Assembly: GCF_006385805.1 (NCBI RefSeq)
Contig: NZ_VFSG01000001.1
Span: 310,001 to 374,000, forward strand
Length of the DNA stretch: 64,000 bases
Source of the DNA: Streptococcus xiaochunlingii
Lineage (GTDB): Bacteria > Bacillota > Bacilli > Lactobacillales > Streptococcaceae
Direction of reading: 5' to 3'
Shown: in pieces, positions 53,211 through 61,025 of the stretch
Layout: every line of letters starts with the position of its first letter
Numbering within the stretch: position 1 is the stretch's first letter
Notes under the pieces: generated by a model
Told to the model about the DNA's origin: nothing
The model's input: only the letters and a program-made list of their open reading frames with translations
Database searches by the model: none
Made by a program: the position numbers and the translations under genes

Positions 53211-53219
53211 TGGTATAAT
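53211..53219 (+). promoter_or_regulatory. island promoter, extended -10
   Basis: TGG-TATAAT ends about 118 bases before the first island gene. Confidence 0.6.
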
Positions 53220-53222
53220 AGT

Positions 53223-53236
53223 GGAAAACGTTAACA
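53223..53236 (+). promoter_or_regulatory. cre-like site at the island transcript start
   Basis: GGAAAACGTTAACA matches the streptococcal cre pattern TGWAARCGYTWNCW at 13 of 14 positions and covers the expected start of transcription. CcpA could repress here. Confidence 0.4.
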
Positions 53237-53337
53237 TTGATTTTTAAGGTAGTTCTATCATCTTTGAACACTAAATAAAAAAGATTATGAGTGCTATACA
53301 AGTTTAGTCTGAAAGGGATATAAGAAAAGGAAGAAAA

Positions 53338-53571
53338 ATGAAAATTTCTGGTACAAGGTCTATCATCACATTTGACTATGAAAATGGTTATGTTTTAAAA
53401 GCAGAGGGTGAATTGTTGACCGATGGAAGTTTTACTGTATATAGGTCAAGTATACAGAATTGGGAGCCACCATACAATCACATTCGTATCTCACAAAAAG
53501 AGATCGATAAACTCATCGAGGAAGTGAACTCCATGATGACTGAGCAAACAATACAGATCGAATTTATCTGA
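53338..53571 (+). CDS. Imm74-like immunity protein
   Basis: The 77-residue protein has the pattern MKISGTRSIITFDYENGY, AEGELL, FTVYRSSIQNWEPPYNHIRIS and a final helix with EIDKLIEE. This agrees with what I recall of the Imm74 family of toxin-neutralising proteins. It is the first gene of the tRNA-Arg island; AAGGAAG precedes the start. Assignment is from motif memory, so a profile search is needed. Confidence 0.65.
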   Translation: MKISGTRSIITFDYENGYVLKAEGELLTDGSFTVYRSSIQNWEPPYNHIRISQKEIDKLIEEVNSMMTEQTIQIEFI

Positions 53572-53591
53572 GTTAGAGTAGGAGAAGGATG

Positions 53592-54146
53592 ATGAAAATC
53601 GATTACAGTGAACGGATGGTCATATGGGAGTGGGATGGTTCTGTAATAAAGATAGAACTACCAGATATCATTCATGCAGAATATGATAAAGATAAGAACA
53701 TTGTTATCGTCTATAGTGGAGAAAACTTTGTAAGTAAAATCATTTTCTACTTTAGTTTAGAAGGAAAATTGTTAGGGCAACAAAATCTACTAGAAGGGAC
53801 CCTAGATTGGAATCATAATGGGAAGCATCAGATTAGTTTTCATCATTTACATTGTCTTCGCTTTAGCCCTAAATATCAGCGTATCTTGAGCATATTTCGC
53901 TCATCCAGCGATTTTGACGTTCCATCAGAACTAGAGGTTTATAATTTAGAAGGTGAGAAAATCGACCAAATTGAATCTCCTGCAGGGTTTACTATGCTAT
54001 ATATTTCTGAGATAAGTAAGAAGAAACTGAGAATTGTATGCGAGGCTCTTAAAGAGGATTGTTTTGATAAATCTGGTCGAAGTGATTTCTATTTTAATCT
54101 AGATTTAGAAACTAGAAAATGGGTAAAAGATGGCTTCGCCTATTGA
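53592..54146 (+). CDS. hypothetical island protein
   Basis: Of two adjacent ATGs, that at 53592 is 7 bases from GGAG and is preferred. The 184-residue soluble protein has repeated short beta strands (MVIWEWDGSVIKIELPD, NIVIVYSGENFVSKIIFYF, ELEVYNLEGEKID), suggesting a beta-rich or WD-like fold. I recognise no family. It lies between the Imm74-like gene and three tandem related genes and may be another immunity protein. A 69-base gap follows. Confidence 0.65.
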   Translation: MKIDYSERMVIWEWDGSVIKIELPDIIHAEYDKDKNIVIVYSGENFVSKIIFYFSLEGKLLGQQNLLEGTLDWNHNGKHQISFHHLHCLRFSPKYQRILSIFRSSSDFDVPSELEVYNLEGEKIDQIESPAGFTMLYISEISKKKLRIVCEALKEDCFDKSGRSDFYFNLDLETRKWVKDGFAY

Positions 54147-54215
54147 GGAAGAGAAAAAGAAGCCTGATTTTATGATATTCTGGTTGAGAGAAAAACTTGC
54201 ACTAGGAGAATACAA

Positions 54216-54638
54216 ATGAAACCAACAAAACTAGAATGGGAAGATGTTATCCAGTTCGAAGAAGTAAAAGGTTATGGTCAGCACATTTGGAGAGATGGCA
54301 ATCATCTTTATTACGTTTCCGAGGAGGGAGGAATTGCCCCTCAGCGTGTGGTTTATGAATTACCAAACGAGTTATTTGCCTTATTAGAAAGTGGGGAGAG
54401 AACGGAGTTAGAAGTATTAAGTAAACTTCAGACCGATCGTTGGCCACCGACGGAAGAAGAGAGAAAAGAGTCTAGAAGAAAATTTATAAGTAAATATCCA
54501 GCTTCTTTGATAGATGTCCCTAAAAATAGGAAGTTATTTTCTAAGGAAGAACTTAAAGAATTGATTCCAATTGCTGAGAAACAGTGGATTGAATCTGAAG
54601 GCAAACTTCCAGATGATTATGTATCGCCACTTAAGTAA
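54216..54638 (+). CDS. putative immunity protein, paralogue 1 of 3
   Basis: The 140-residue acidic protein begins MKPTKLEWEDVIQFEEVKGYG. A conserved core follows: VYELPNELFALLESGERTEL, DRWPPTEEE, then FSKEELKELIPIAEK and the end LPDDYVSPLK. The next gene encodes a close copy, and the third a diverged copy with an added domain. Tandem diversified small acidic paralogues in an island are typical of polyimmunity loci. No toxin gene is present. AGGAG precedes the start. Confidence 0.7.
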   Translation: MKPTKLEWEDVIQFEEVKGYGQHIWRDGNHLYYVSEEGGIAPQRVVYELPNELFALLESGERTELEVLSKLQTDRWPPTEEERKESRRKFISKYPASLIDVPKNRKLFSKEELKELIPIAEKQWIESEGKLPDDYVSPLK

Positions 54639-54650
54639 AAGAGGTATAAA

Positions 54651-55073
54651 ATGAAACCAACAAACCTAGAATGGGAAGATGTTATCCAGTTTGAAGAAGT
54701 TGAAGGATATGGGAAATCCATCTGGAAAAATGAGGACAAGTATTATTTGGTTTTAGAAGAAGGAACCGTGGCTTCTTGGTTAGCGGTTTATGAATTACCA
54801 AATGAATTATTTGCCTTACTAGAGAGTGGGGAGAGAACACCACTAGAAGTATCTTGGAAGATTCAGAACGATTGTTGGCCACCGACGGAAGAAGAAAAGA
54901 AAGCTAGTGAGAAACAATTTATATTAAAAGGCTTAACTCCTTTAATAGCTAATCCTAAGAGTTGGGAATTATTTACTCAGGAAGAACTTGAAAGATTAAT
55001 TCCACTTGCTGAACAAAAATGGATTGACTGGAGAGGCAATCTTCCAGACGATTATGTATCGCCATTGAAATAG
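54651..55073 (+). CDS. putative immunity protein, paralogue 2 of 3
   Basis: Also 140 residues, it shares most of its length with the preceding gene, starting at 12 bases after it (KPTNLEWEDVIQFEEVEGYG, VYELPNELFALLESGERTPL, LPDDYVSPLK). It differs mainly in the middle (about 25-45 and 65-120), the pattern expected when binding faces diverge to match variant toxins. AGAGG precedes the start. Confidence 0.7.
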   Translation: MKPTNLEWEDVIQFEEVEGYGKSIWKNEDKYYLVLEEGTVASWLAVYELPNELFALLESGERTPLEVSWKIQNDCWPPTEEEKKASEKQFILKGLTPLIANPKSWELFTQEELERLIPLAEQKWIDWRGNLPDDYVSPLK

Positions 55074-55089
55074 GCAGAGAAGGATGAAT

Positions 55090-55734
55090 ATGACAATAAT
55101 AAAAGGAAATGGGTTTATTATAACTGAAGAAAATGGCAATTATACAATGTCTTGGATGACGGGAGGTTTTCAAGATAGAGAAGTTACTTATCCACTCAGT
55201 AAAGAATTAGTAGATAAAGCTTTAATGTCAGAACAGGATGCTTTCGAGGTTGAGCTATTCTTACAAACTGGAGAATGGGTGACTAAGGAAAGTAAAGAAG
55301 TAGCTAGGCAAAATTACTTTAGATCCTCACCGGTTCGTATTTTGGTAAATCCATCATCTATTAAACGATTGTTTTCCAATCAAGAATTTGAAGAACTGTT
55401 ACAAAAAGCAATTTCTTCAGAGCTCAAACCAACTGAACTTGACGCTATTGGTGTTGTTGATAGTCATTTAGAACTTCTTCTGGTGGATCCAGTTGGCTGG
55501 GAGGAAGAGATAGAAGCAGTCCATTTGGAAATTCTGCAGGAAAAAATCAACAATTATATTCACTTCCTCGAAAGCAAGCAATATGTGGATCGATATGGTG
55601 ATAACTTTGATAAAAAAGTCATCCTAATTACTTTCCAATATTCTCCATCTGATAACGGTCTAGCTTTTCTCACAACGGTTCAGAAGCTATTTCAACAGAC
55701 GGATATGAGCTTGAAGGTAGAATTACCGGAGTAA
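55090..55734 (+). CDS. putative immunity protein, paralogue 3 fused to a DUF6572-like domain
   Basis: The ATG at 55090 (MTIIKGNGFIIT) is 6 bases from GAGAAGG; the ATG at 55084 directly abuts that site. Residues about 1-115 match the two preceding genes in layout (VTYPLSKELVDKALMSEQDA, LQTGEWVTKE, FSNQEFEELLQKA). Residues about 118-214 (DAIGVVDSHLELLLVDPVGW, LQEKINNYIHFLE, ILITFQYSPSDNG) resemble DUF6572, often seen in immunity clusters. The 214-residue product is thus a fusion. It is the last island gene. Confidence 0.65.
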   Translation: MTIIKGNGFIITEENGNYTMSWMTGGFQDREVTYPLSKELVDKALMSEQDAFEVELFLQTGEWVTKESKEVARQNYFRSSPVRILVNPSSIKRLFSNQEFEELLQKAISSELKPTELDAIGVVDSHLELLLVDPVGWEEEIEAVHLEILQEKINNYIHFLESKQYVDRYGDNFDKKVILITFQYSPSDNGLAFLTTVQKLFQQTDMSLKVELPE

Positions 55735-55878
55735 AGTAGAACTCAAAAGAGCACTATCGATGAATTGATGAGTTATAAAAAGTGTTAAAGTAAAGGTTGA
55801 TAAAAAATAAGTTAGACTGAATTGACCTGAATTATCTAAAAGCCTATTAGAATAACATTTCTAAGAATCTTTTATATG
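55735..55878. other. AT-rich island end without gene
   Basis: No ORF, promoter or clear hairpin is visible between the last island gene and the right att copy. Confidence 0.5.
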
Positions 55879-55906
55879 CCGGCAGGGGACAGAAATAGAA
55901 ATGAAA
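55879..55906 (+). mobile_element. att site, right copy
   Basis: This repeats the tRNA-Arg T-stem and acceptor 3' strand plus 15 downstream bases, with one mismatch. No other part of a tRNA precedes it, so it is not a second gene. Confidence 0.8.
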
Positions 55907-55916
55907 TTCTGAGAGT

Positions 55917-55970
55917 TGAACCGCACCCCAATAGTTAGATTTTTTCTATCTAACTTTTGGCTGCAGTTTA
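55917..55970. mobile_element. palindromic IS-end remnant
   Basis: The left arm TGAACCGCACCCCAATAG-TTAGAT faces an imperfect inverted copy (ATCTAACTTTTGGCTGCAGT) across 6 bases. The arms resemble terminal repeats of streptococcal IS3-family elements, here joined with no transposase between them. Confidence 0.55.
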
Positions 55971-55989
55971 CTTTTGACCGTGTGTTGAT

Positions 55990-56025
55990 GTTTTAGAGTT
56001 GTGCTGTTTCGAATGGTTCCAAAAC
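55990..56025 (+). CRISPR. isolated type II-A CRISPR repeat
   Basis: The 36 bases begin GTTTTAGAGTTGTGCTG and end CGAATGGTTCCAAAAC, nearly the streptococcal type II-A repeat (S. thermophilus CRISPR3 / S. pyogenes type). No second repeat follows at spacer distance. No cas gene is present in the window. Confidence 0.8.
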
Positions 56026-56075
56026 TTATTTTTTGTATGATTATGTCAGAATATTTTAAAAATGAGAGGTTTTCT

Positions 56076-56363
56076 ATGGAGAGTAATGTGTTTTTTGATT
56101 ACTTTTTAAAATCACTTAAGTTTTATTTACGTGGTAGGTGTAAGGATATTGGATTTATAGAGTTTTTCAAAGATGAAAATAATTGTTTTATTACTATAGA
56201 GGATTATGTTTTGGAATCATTTGTAGTATTGTCAAATATTTTGAGTAAGGAGAGGATTGTGTTTTCCTGTGGAATTATTTATAGTAAGGGGGTAGTTACT
56301 GGAGTAGAAGTATGTATGAATGTATTTGAGTTAGAAAGATTAAATAATTTGTATAAGATATAG
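56076..56363 (+). CDS. AT-rich ORF between two CRISPR repeats, unknown
   Basis: The ATG at 56076 (MESNVFFDYFLKSLKFYL) has GAGAGG at proper spacing, giving 95 residues; the longer open frame starts inside the CRISPR repeat. The product is rich in Phe, Ile, Val and Asn, with DENNCFITIEDYVLESFVVL in the middle and no membrane segment. Base composition is well below the core genes. I recognise no family; it could be a phage or plasmid fragment. Confidence 0.5.
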   Translation: MESNVFFDYFLKSLKFYLRGRCKDIGFIEFFKDENNCFITIEDYVLESFVVLSNILSKERIVFSCGIIYSKGVVTGVEVCMNVFELERLNNLYKI

Positions 56364-56438
56364 TTTTGAAGATAGTAAAAAATATAAGAGAATCTATCTA
56401 TGTAGGATGTGTGGAGTTGATAGTATCAATGTTTCCTA

Positions 56439-56474
56439 GTTTTAGAGCTTTGTTGTTTCGAATGGTCCTAAAAT
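56439..56474 (+). CRISPR. degenerate (terminal-type) CRISPR repeat
   Basis: The 36 bases begin GTTTTAGAGCTTTGTTG and end CGAATGGTCCTAAAAT. The decay at the 3' end is typical of the leader-distal last repeat of an array, so this may be the old array's end. Confidence 0.75.
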
Positions 56475-56544
56475 GCCTTCAATAATTTGCAGCAACCAGC
56501 AGTCGCTATTTCCGTAGCCATTTATTGTTTTTTTAAGCTTTTCT

Positions 56545-56553
56545 TGTTACAAT
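56545..56553 (+). promoter_or_regulatory. probable promoter of the PrsW-like gene, extended -10
   Basis: TGT-TACAAT ends 62 bases before the start codon. Confidence 0.45.
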
Positions 56554-56565
56554 ATCCATATAGAC

Positions 56566-56591
56566 AAAAAGACTGGGATTCCAGCCTTTTT
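56566..56591 (+). terminator. terminator-like hairpin before the PrsW-like gene
   Basis: AAAAAGACTGG / CCAGCCTTTTT (one mismatch) with loop GATT lies between the -10 box and the gene. It may end upstream transcripts or attenuate the gene. Confidence 0.5.
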
Positions 56592-56615
56592 AATTGTTTT
56601 TAAGAAAGGTTTTTT

Positions 56616-57428
56616 ATGAAACGCAAATCGATTTTGTTTCTATTTTTGTTCTTGCTCTCGATTGGTCTGGCCTATGAGACGCAGTCTATCACAGCTGGTT
56701 GGATGACAGGCAGTCAGTATGGGATTATTGGTATCTCTGTGCTCTTGCTCCTAGTTTATGCGATTCCTGCTGTTTGGGCTCTCTTTCATTTCGCCAAGAA
56801 GTGGAAGTTGTCTTGGATTCCGGTTCTTTTTTCTCTCCTAGGTGGGGGCTTTATCGCAGGTTGGTTGTCTAGTTTTGCCAATACCTATTTCCACGAGATG
56901 ATTCAAGCGGTAGCGCCTAATAGCGACTTTTGGAACCAGTATGAGAGTGCCATCGCAGGCCCCCTCTTTGAGGAACCCTTCAAGTTGATTCCGATCTTCT
57001 TTGTCCTCTACTTGTTCAATGTGCGTCGGATCAAATCTATCTTCCTTTTAGCGATTGCATCTGGTCTTGGTTTCCAGATTGTGGAGGACTTTGCCTATAT
57101 CCGTCAAGACATGCCAGAAGGCTTCTCATACGCAGTATCTGGTATCCTAGGTCGGATCATGAATGGGGTCGTATCACACTGGGTCTACACAGCCCTCTTC
57201 ATGGTAGGTCTCTACTTAATCGTCCAAGCGACAAAAGGTCGCAAGGAGTTGATGCTGACGGGTTGGTTCTATTTTGTATCTGGTTTTGGTCTTCACTTTG
57301 TCGGCAATTCACCATTTGGCCAAATCGAGACAGAACTTCCTCTCGCTATTCCATTCTTGACAGCAGTCGGACTCTTCTTGGTCTACCAAGCCTACCTCAC
57401 TGTTCAAAGTCTGGACCAAGGAAATTAA
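56616..57428 (+). CDS. PrsW-family intramembrane protease
   Basis: The 270-residue protein has about eight membrane segments and the PrsW motifs FEEPFKLIPI (Glu-Glu-x3-K) and GLGFQIVEDFAYI, followed by a His in VVSHWVYTA. Bacillus PrsW cuts an anti-sigma factor; the substrate here is unknown, as no anti-sigma gene is nearby. It marks the return to core genes after the island and CRISPR remnants. AAGAAAGG precedes the start. Confidence 0.88.
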   Translation: MKRKSILFLFLFLLSIGLAYETQSITAGWMTGSQYGIIGISVLLLLVYAIPAVWALFHFAKKWKLSWIPVLFSLLGGGFIAGWLSSFANTYFHEMIQAVAPNSDFWNQYESAIAGPLFEEPFKLIPIFFVLYLFNVRRIKSIFLLAIASGLGFQIVEDFAYIRQDMPEGFSYAVSGILGRIMNGVVSHWVYTALFMVGLYLIVQATKGRKELMLTGWFYFVSGFGLHFVGNSPFGQIETELPLAIPFLTAVGLFLVYQAYLTVQSLDQGN

Positions 57429-57434
57429 TAATAG

Positions 57435-57467
57435 AAAAATCGTATGTTTCAAACATACGATTTTTTT
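57435..57467. terminator. bidirectional terminator between PrsW-like gene and mnmE
   Basis: AAAAATCGTATGTTT and AAACATACGATTTTT form a perfect long stem with A and T runs on either side. The mnmE stop is 6 bases away. Confidence 0.9.
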
Positions 57468-57472
57468 GATGG

Positions 57473-58846
57473 TTATTTTCCAAGACAGAACTGGCTGAAG
57501 AGTTGGGTGATGAGCTCGTCTGGAGCAGCGTCTCCTGTGATCTCTCCAAGGATTTCCCAAGTACGGGTCAGGTCGACTTGGAGTAGATCTACTGGCATGC
57601 CCATAGCCAGGCCTTCGTTGACTGCTTGGAGGCTTTCAACGGCTTTCTCAATGAGAGAGATGTGGCGGGCATTGGACAGGTATGTAGCATCTTGCTCGAC
57701 CAGGCCAGCGTTTTCGAAGAAGAGAGCATTGATCCGGTCTTCGATCTGGTTGATATTTTGATTTTTAAGGACAGAAATTTTAATATGATCGGCAGGGATC
57801 TCGTCCAACTCGATTTGCTGCGGGAGATCGACCTTGTTGAGGAGGATGATGCGGTTGCTGTCTTGAGAGATTTCTAGCAACTGGCGATCCTGATCGGTTA
57901 AGGGTTCACTGGCATTGAGGACTAGAAGGACCAGGTCGGCTTCTTTAAGGGCTTTGCGAGAGCGCTCCACACCGATGCGCTCGACGATGTCCTCGGTCTC
58001 GCGGATCCCAGCCGTATCGACCAGCTTGAGAGGAACACCGTTGATGTTGACGTATTCCTCGATGACGTCCCGGGTGGTCCCTTCGATATCGGTCACGATA
58101 GCTTTTTCCTCGCGCAGGAGGTTGTTGAGAAGGCTAGACTTACCGACGTTTGGCCGGCCGATGATAGCAGTAGAGATCCCTTCACGTAAGATCTTACCCC
58201 GGCGAGCTGTCTTGAGGAGGTTGGTCAAGAGGGCTTCAAACTCAGTGGTCTTCTCAAGGATGATCTCAGTCGTTGCTTCCTCGACGTCGTCGTACTCAGG
58301 ATAGTCGATGTTGACTTCGACCTGAGCCAGGGTATTGAGGATCTCTTGGCGCGTGTTGTTGATGAGATCAGAGAGGGATCCATCCAACTGTTTGACAGCG
58401 ATGTTCATAGCCTTGTCAGTCTTGGCGCGGATAATATCCATGACCGCCTCAGCCTGGGTCAAATCGACACGACCATTGAGGAAGGCCCGCTTGGTAAATT
58501 CACCTGGCTCAGCTAATCGAGCACCTTCGCGGATCACCAATTGCAGGATTTCATTGGTCACAGCAATCCCACCGTGAGTGTTGATCTCGATGATATCTTC
58601 GCGAGTGAAGGTCTTAGGAGAGCGCATGGCTCCAACCATGACTTCGTCGAGGATCTCATCCTTATCTGGATCCACGATATGGCCGTAGTTGAGGGTATGG
58701 CTAGCCACGCTATTCAAGTCTTTTCCTTTAAAGATCTTTTGTGCGATTTTAAAGCTGTCTGTTCCACTCAAGCGGACAATCCCAATAGCCCCTTCACCGA
58801 GCGGAGTCGAGATCGCAGCGATAGTATCAAATTCTCTAGTAATCAT
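57473..58846 (-). CDS. mnmE: tRNA modification GTPase MnmE
   Basis: The ATG ending at 58846 ([19 protein letters not shown]) gives 457 residues, the family's usual length; the longer open frame is not used. An N-terminal folate-binding domain (to about 118) and a helical domain flank the G domain with [28 protein letters not shown] and LNKVDLP. The protein ends FCLGK, carrying the catalytic Cys. With MnmG it modifies U34 of certain tRNAs. It is a lone minus-strand gene. Confidence 0.96.
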   Translation of the reverse strand: MITREFDTIAAISTPLGEGAIGIVRLSGTDSFKIAQKIFKGKDLNSVASHTLNYGHIVDPDKDEILDEVMVGAMRSPKTFTREDIIEINTHGGIAVTNEILQLVIREGARLAEPGEFTKRAFLNGRVDLTQAEAVMDIIRAKTDKAMNIAVKQLDGSLSDLINNTRQEILNTLAQVEVNIDYPEYDDVEEATTEIILEKTTEFEALLTNLLKTARRGKILREGISTAIIGRPNVGKSSLLNNLLREEKAIVTDIEGTTRDVIEEYVNINGVPLKLVDTAGIRETEDIVERIGVERSRKALKEADLVLLVLNASEPLTDQDRQLLEISQDSNRIILLNKVDLPQQIELDEIPADHIKISVLKNQNINQIEDRINALFFENAGLVEQDATYLSNARHISLIEKAVESLQAVNEGLAMGMPVDLLQVDLTRTWEILGEITGDAAPDELITQLFSQFCLGK

Positions 58847-58877
58847 GTATCTTCTCTTTTCCTGTGTATTCCCTTCT

Positions 58878-58906
58878 ATTCTATCGTAAACTAGCAAGAG
58901 GGGCAA
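58878..58906 (-). promoter_or_regulatory. mnmE promoter
   Basis: On the minus strand TTGCCC (58906-58901) and TAGAAT (58883-58878) are 17 bases apart. Confidence 0.65.
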
Positions 58907-58972
58907 GATATTGCTTTTAGATGGAGAAGTTGAAAAGGTTTTCAGTTAACTAGTGAAATCTGTCGGCCAATA

Positions 58973-58981
58973 TGCTATACT
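58973..58981 (+). promoter_or_regulatory. rpiA promoter, extended -10
   Basis: TGC-TATACT ends 27 bases before the start codon. Confidence 0.65.
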
Positions 58982-59008
58982 AAATATGAATAGAAATGGA
59001 GGTCTATG

Positions 59009-59686
59009 ATGGTAAACCTAAAAGAACAGGTAGGCATTAAGGCGGCTGAGTTTGTTACTGACGGCATGATTGTCGGTCTTGGTACAGGGTCAACTGCTTA
59101 TTATTTTGTGGCTGAATTGGGGCGTCGCATCAAGGAAGAAGGTTTGAAGATTACTGCTGTAACGACCTCAAGCGTGACCTATGAACAGGCTGCAGGTTTG
59201 GGAATTCCTCTCAAAGCCATTGACGATGTAGAAGTGGTAGACTTGACCGTAGATGGTGCGGATGAAGTAGACCCTGCTTTGAACGGGATTAAAGGTGGGG
59301 GCGGTGCCCTCTTGATGGAGAAAATCGTTGCGACCAACTCAAAAGACTGCATCTGGATTGTCGATGAGTCTAAACAAGTGGAGACGCTTGGTGCCTTTAA
59401 ACTACCAGTAGAAGTGGTTCAATACGGAGCAGAGAATCTTTTCCGTCATTTTGAGAAGAAGGGCTATTCACCAGCTTACCGTGAAAAGGAGGGCCAGCGC
59501 TTTGTGACCGACCAAGGTAACTTTATCATTGATTTGGATTTGAAAGTGATCCCAGACGCTGAAGCCTTAGCAGAAGAGTTGGACCGGACTGTCGGTGTTG
59601 TCGACCATGGTCTCTTCTTAGGAATGGTTTCAAAAGTCATCGTTGGGACACCAGAAGGTCCAAAAATCATTAGCAAATCACTTTAA
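59009..59686 (+). CDS. rpiA: ribose-5-phosphate isomerase A
   Basis: Of two adjacent ATGs, that at 59009 lies 6 bases from GGAGG and is preferred. The 225-residue protein has [11 protein letters not shown], the catalytic DGADEVDP and [11 protein letters not shown]. It interconverts ribose-5-phosphate and ribulose-5-phosphate. It precedes deoB and punA, so phosphoribose freed from nucleosides can enter the pentose phosphate pathway. Confidence 0.96.
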   Translation: MVNLKEQVGIKAAEFVTDGMIVGLGTGSTAYYFVAELGRRIKEEGLKITAVTTSSVTYEQAAGLGIPLKAIDDVEVVDLTVDGADEVDPALNGIKGGGGALLMEKIVATNSKDCIWIVDESKQVETLGAFKLPVEVVQYGAENLFRHFEKKGYSPAYREKEGQRFVTDQGNFIIDLDLKVIPDAEALAEELDRTVGVVDHGLFLGMVSKVIVGTPEGPKIISKSL

Positions 59687-59709
59687 AAAGGGCATTTTGT
59701 CCTTTTTTC
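59686..59709 (+). terminator. terminator after rpiA
   Basis: AAAAAGG / CCTTTTT around GCATTTTGT is followed by T. Confidence 0.65.
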
Positions 59710-59742
59710 TGAGGATATAAAACTTATTTATAAAATTTTATA

Positions 59743-59756
59743 TGAAAGCGTTACAT
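59743..59756 (+). promoter_or_regulatory. cre-like site at the deoB promoter
   Basis: TGAAAGCGTTACAT matches the cre pattern at 13 of 14 positions and overlaps the presumed -35 region. CcpA repression of nucleoside catabolism by good sugars would fit. Confidence 0.6.
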
Positions 59757-59769
59757 TTTCAAAAATTTG

Positions 59770-59778
59770 TGTTATACT
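59770..59778 (+). promoter_or_regulatory. deoB promoter, extended -10
   Basis: TGT-TATACT ends 34 bases before the start codon. TTACAT (59751-59756) is a possible -35 at 16 bases. Confidence 0.65.
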
Positions 59779-59812
59779 GTATTCAGTTTAAATTATAAAG
59801 GAGACATTCAAA

Positions 59813-61024
59813 ATGCCAAAATTTAATCGTATGCATTTAGTTGTATTGGATTCAGTAGGGATCGGAGCAGCTCCAGATGCTAATAACTTTGTCAATGCCG
59901 GTGTACCTGATGGCGCATCTGACACACTTGGACACATCTCAAAAGCAGTTGGTTTGAATGTACCAAACATGGCAAAGCTTGGTCTTGGAAATATTCCGCG
60001 TGAACAACCCTTAAAGACTGTACCTGCTGAGAGCAATCCAACTGGTTACGCAACGAAGTTAGAAGAAGTCTCTCTTGGAAAAGATACCATGACAGGTCAC
60101 TGGGAAATCATGGGCCTTAATATTACAGAACCCTTTGATACATTCTGGAATGGATTCCCAGAAGAAATTATTACTAAGATTGAAGAATTCTCAGGTCGTA
60201 AGGTCATCCGCGAAGCTAACAAACCTTATTCTGGTACGGCGGTCATCGATGACTTCGGACCACGTCAAATGGAAACAGGCGAGTTGATCATCTATACATC
60301 AGCTGACCCAGTTCTTCAAATCGCAGCCCATGAAGACATCATTCCTTTGGATGAACTCTACCGTATCTGTGAATACGCTCGTTCTATCACATTGGAACGT
60401 CCAGCTCTTCTTGGACGCATCATTGCTCGTCCTTATGTTGGGGAACCAGGAAACTTCACACGTACGGCTAACCGTCGTGACTTGGCCGTTTCACCATTTG
60501 CGCCAACTGTTTTGGACAAATTGAACGAAGCTGGTATCGATACTTACTCAGTTGGTAAGATCAGCGATATCTTCAACGGCGCTGGTATCAACCATGATAT
60601 GGGCCACAACAAATCAAACAGCCACGGTATTGACAACTTGATCAAGGCTATGAAATCAGAAGACTTTAAACATGGCTTTTCATTTACCAACTTGGTAGAC
60701 TTCGATGCCCTTTATGGTCACCGTCGTGATCCACATGGTTACCGTGATTGCTTGCATGAGTTTGACGAGCGCTTGCCGGAAATCATCGCTGCTATAAAAG
60801 AAGATGATCTCTTGATGATCACGGCTGACCACGGAAACGACCCTACATACGCTGGTACTGACCATACGCGTGAGTACATCCCGTTCTTGGCTTACAGCCA
60901 ATCCTTCAAAGGTAGTGGCTTGATCCCAGTTGGACACTTTGCGGATATCTCAGCGACAGTGGCGGACAACTTCGGTGTGGAGAAAGCCATGATCGGTGAA
61001 AGCTTCTTAGATAAATTGGTCTAA
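59813..61024 (+). CDS. deoB: phosphopentomutase
   Basis: The 403-residue protein is of the alkaline-phosphatase superfamily, with [12 protein letters not shown] at the N-terminus (metal-binding Asp), [22 protein letters not shown] and C-terminal metal motifs [19 protein letters not shown]. It converts (deoxy)ribose-1-phosphate to the 5-phosphate, downstream of purine nucleoside phosphorylase. GGAG precedes the start. Confidence 0.97.
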   Translation: MPKFNRMHLVVLDSVGIGAAPDANNFVNAGVPDGASDTLGHISKAVGLNVPNMAKLGLGNIPREQPLKTVPAESNPTGYATKLEEVSLGKDTMTGHWEIMGLNITEPFDTFWNGFPEEIITKIEEFSGRKVIREANKPYSGTAVIDDFGPRQMETGELIIYTSADPVLQIAAHEDIIPLDELYRICEYARSITLERPALLGRIIARPYVGEPGNFTRTANRRDLAVSPFAPTVLDKLNEAGIDTYSVGKISDIFNGAGINHDMGHNKSNSHGIDNLIKAMKSEDFKHGFSFTNLVDFDALYGHRRDPHGYRDCLHEFDERLPEIIAAIKEDDLLMITADHGNDPTYAGTDHTREYIPFLAYSQSFKGSGLIPVGHFADISATVADNFGVEKAMIGESFLDKLV

Positions 61025-61025
61025 G

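Larger units (their letters stand above)
53132..55878. mobile_element. small genomic island between tRNA-Arg att copies
   Basis: The 2.75-kb segment between the two tRNA 3'-end copies is AT-rich against the flanking core genes. It holds one transcription unit of five small genes (Imm74-like, a hypothetical, three related genes). There is no integrase, so it is either a remnant or was moved by an enzyme encoded elsewhere. Confidence 0.7.

Noticed and set aside
55878..55891. Second tRNA-Arg gene
   Set aside because: Only the T-stem 3' strand and acceptor 3' strand are present; there is no D-arm or anticodon arm, so it is an att copy.
56001..56075. 25-codon upstream extension of the ORF between CRISPR repeats
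   Set aside because: It starts inside the CRISPR repeat without a ribosome site, while the ATG at 56076 has GAGAGG.
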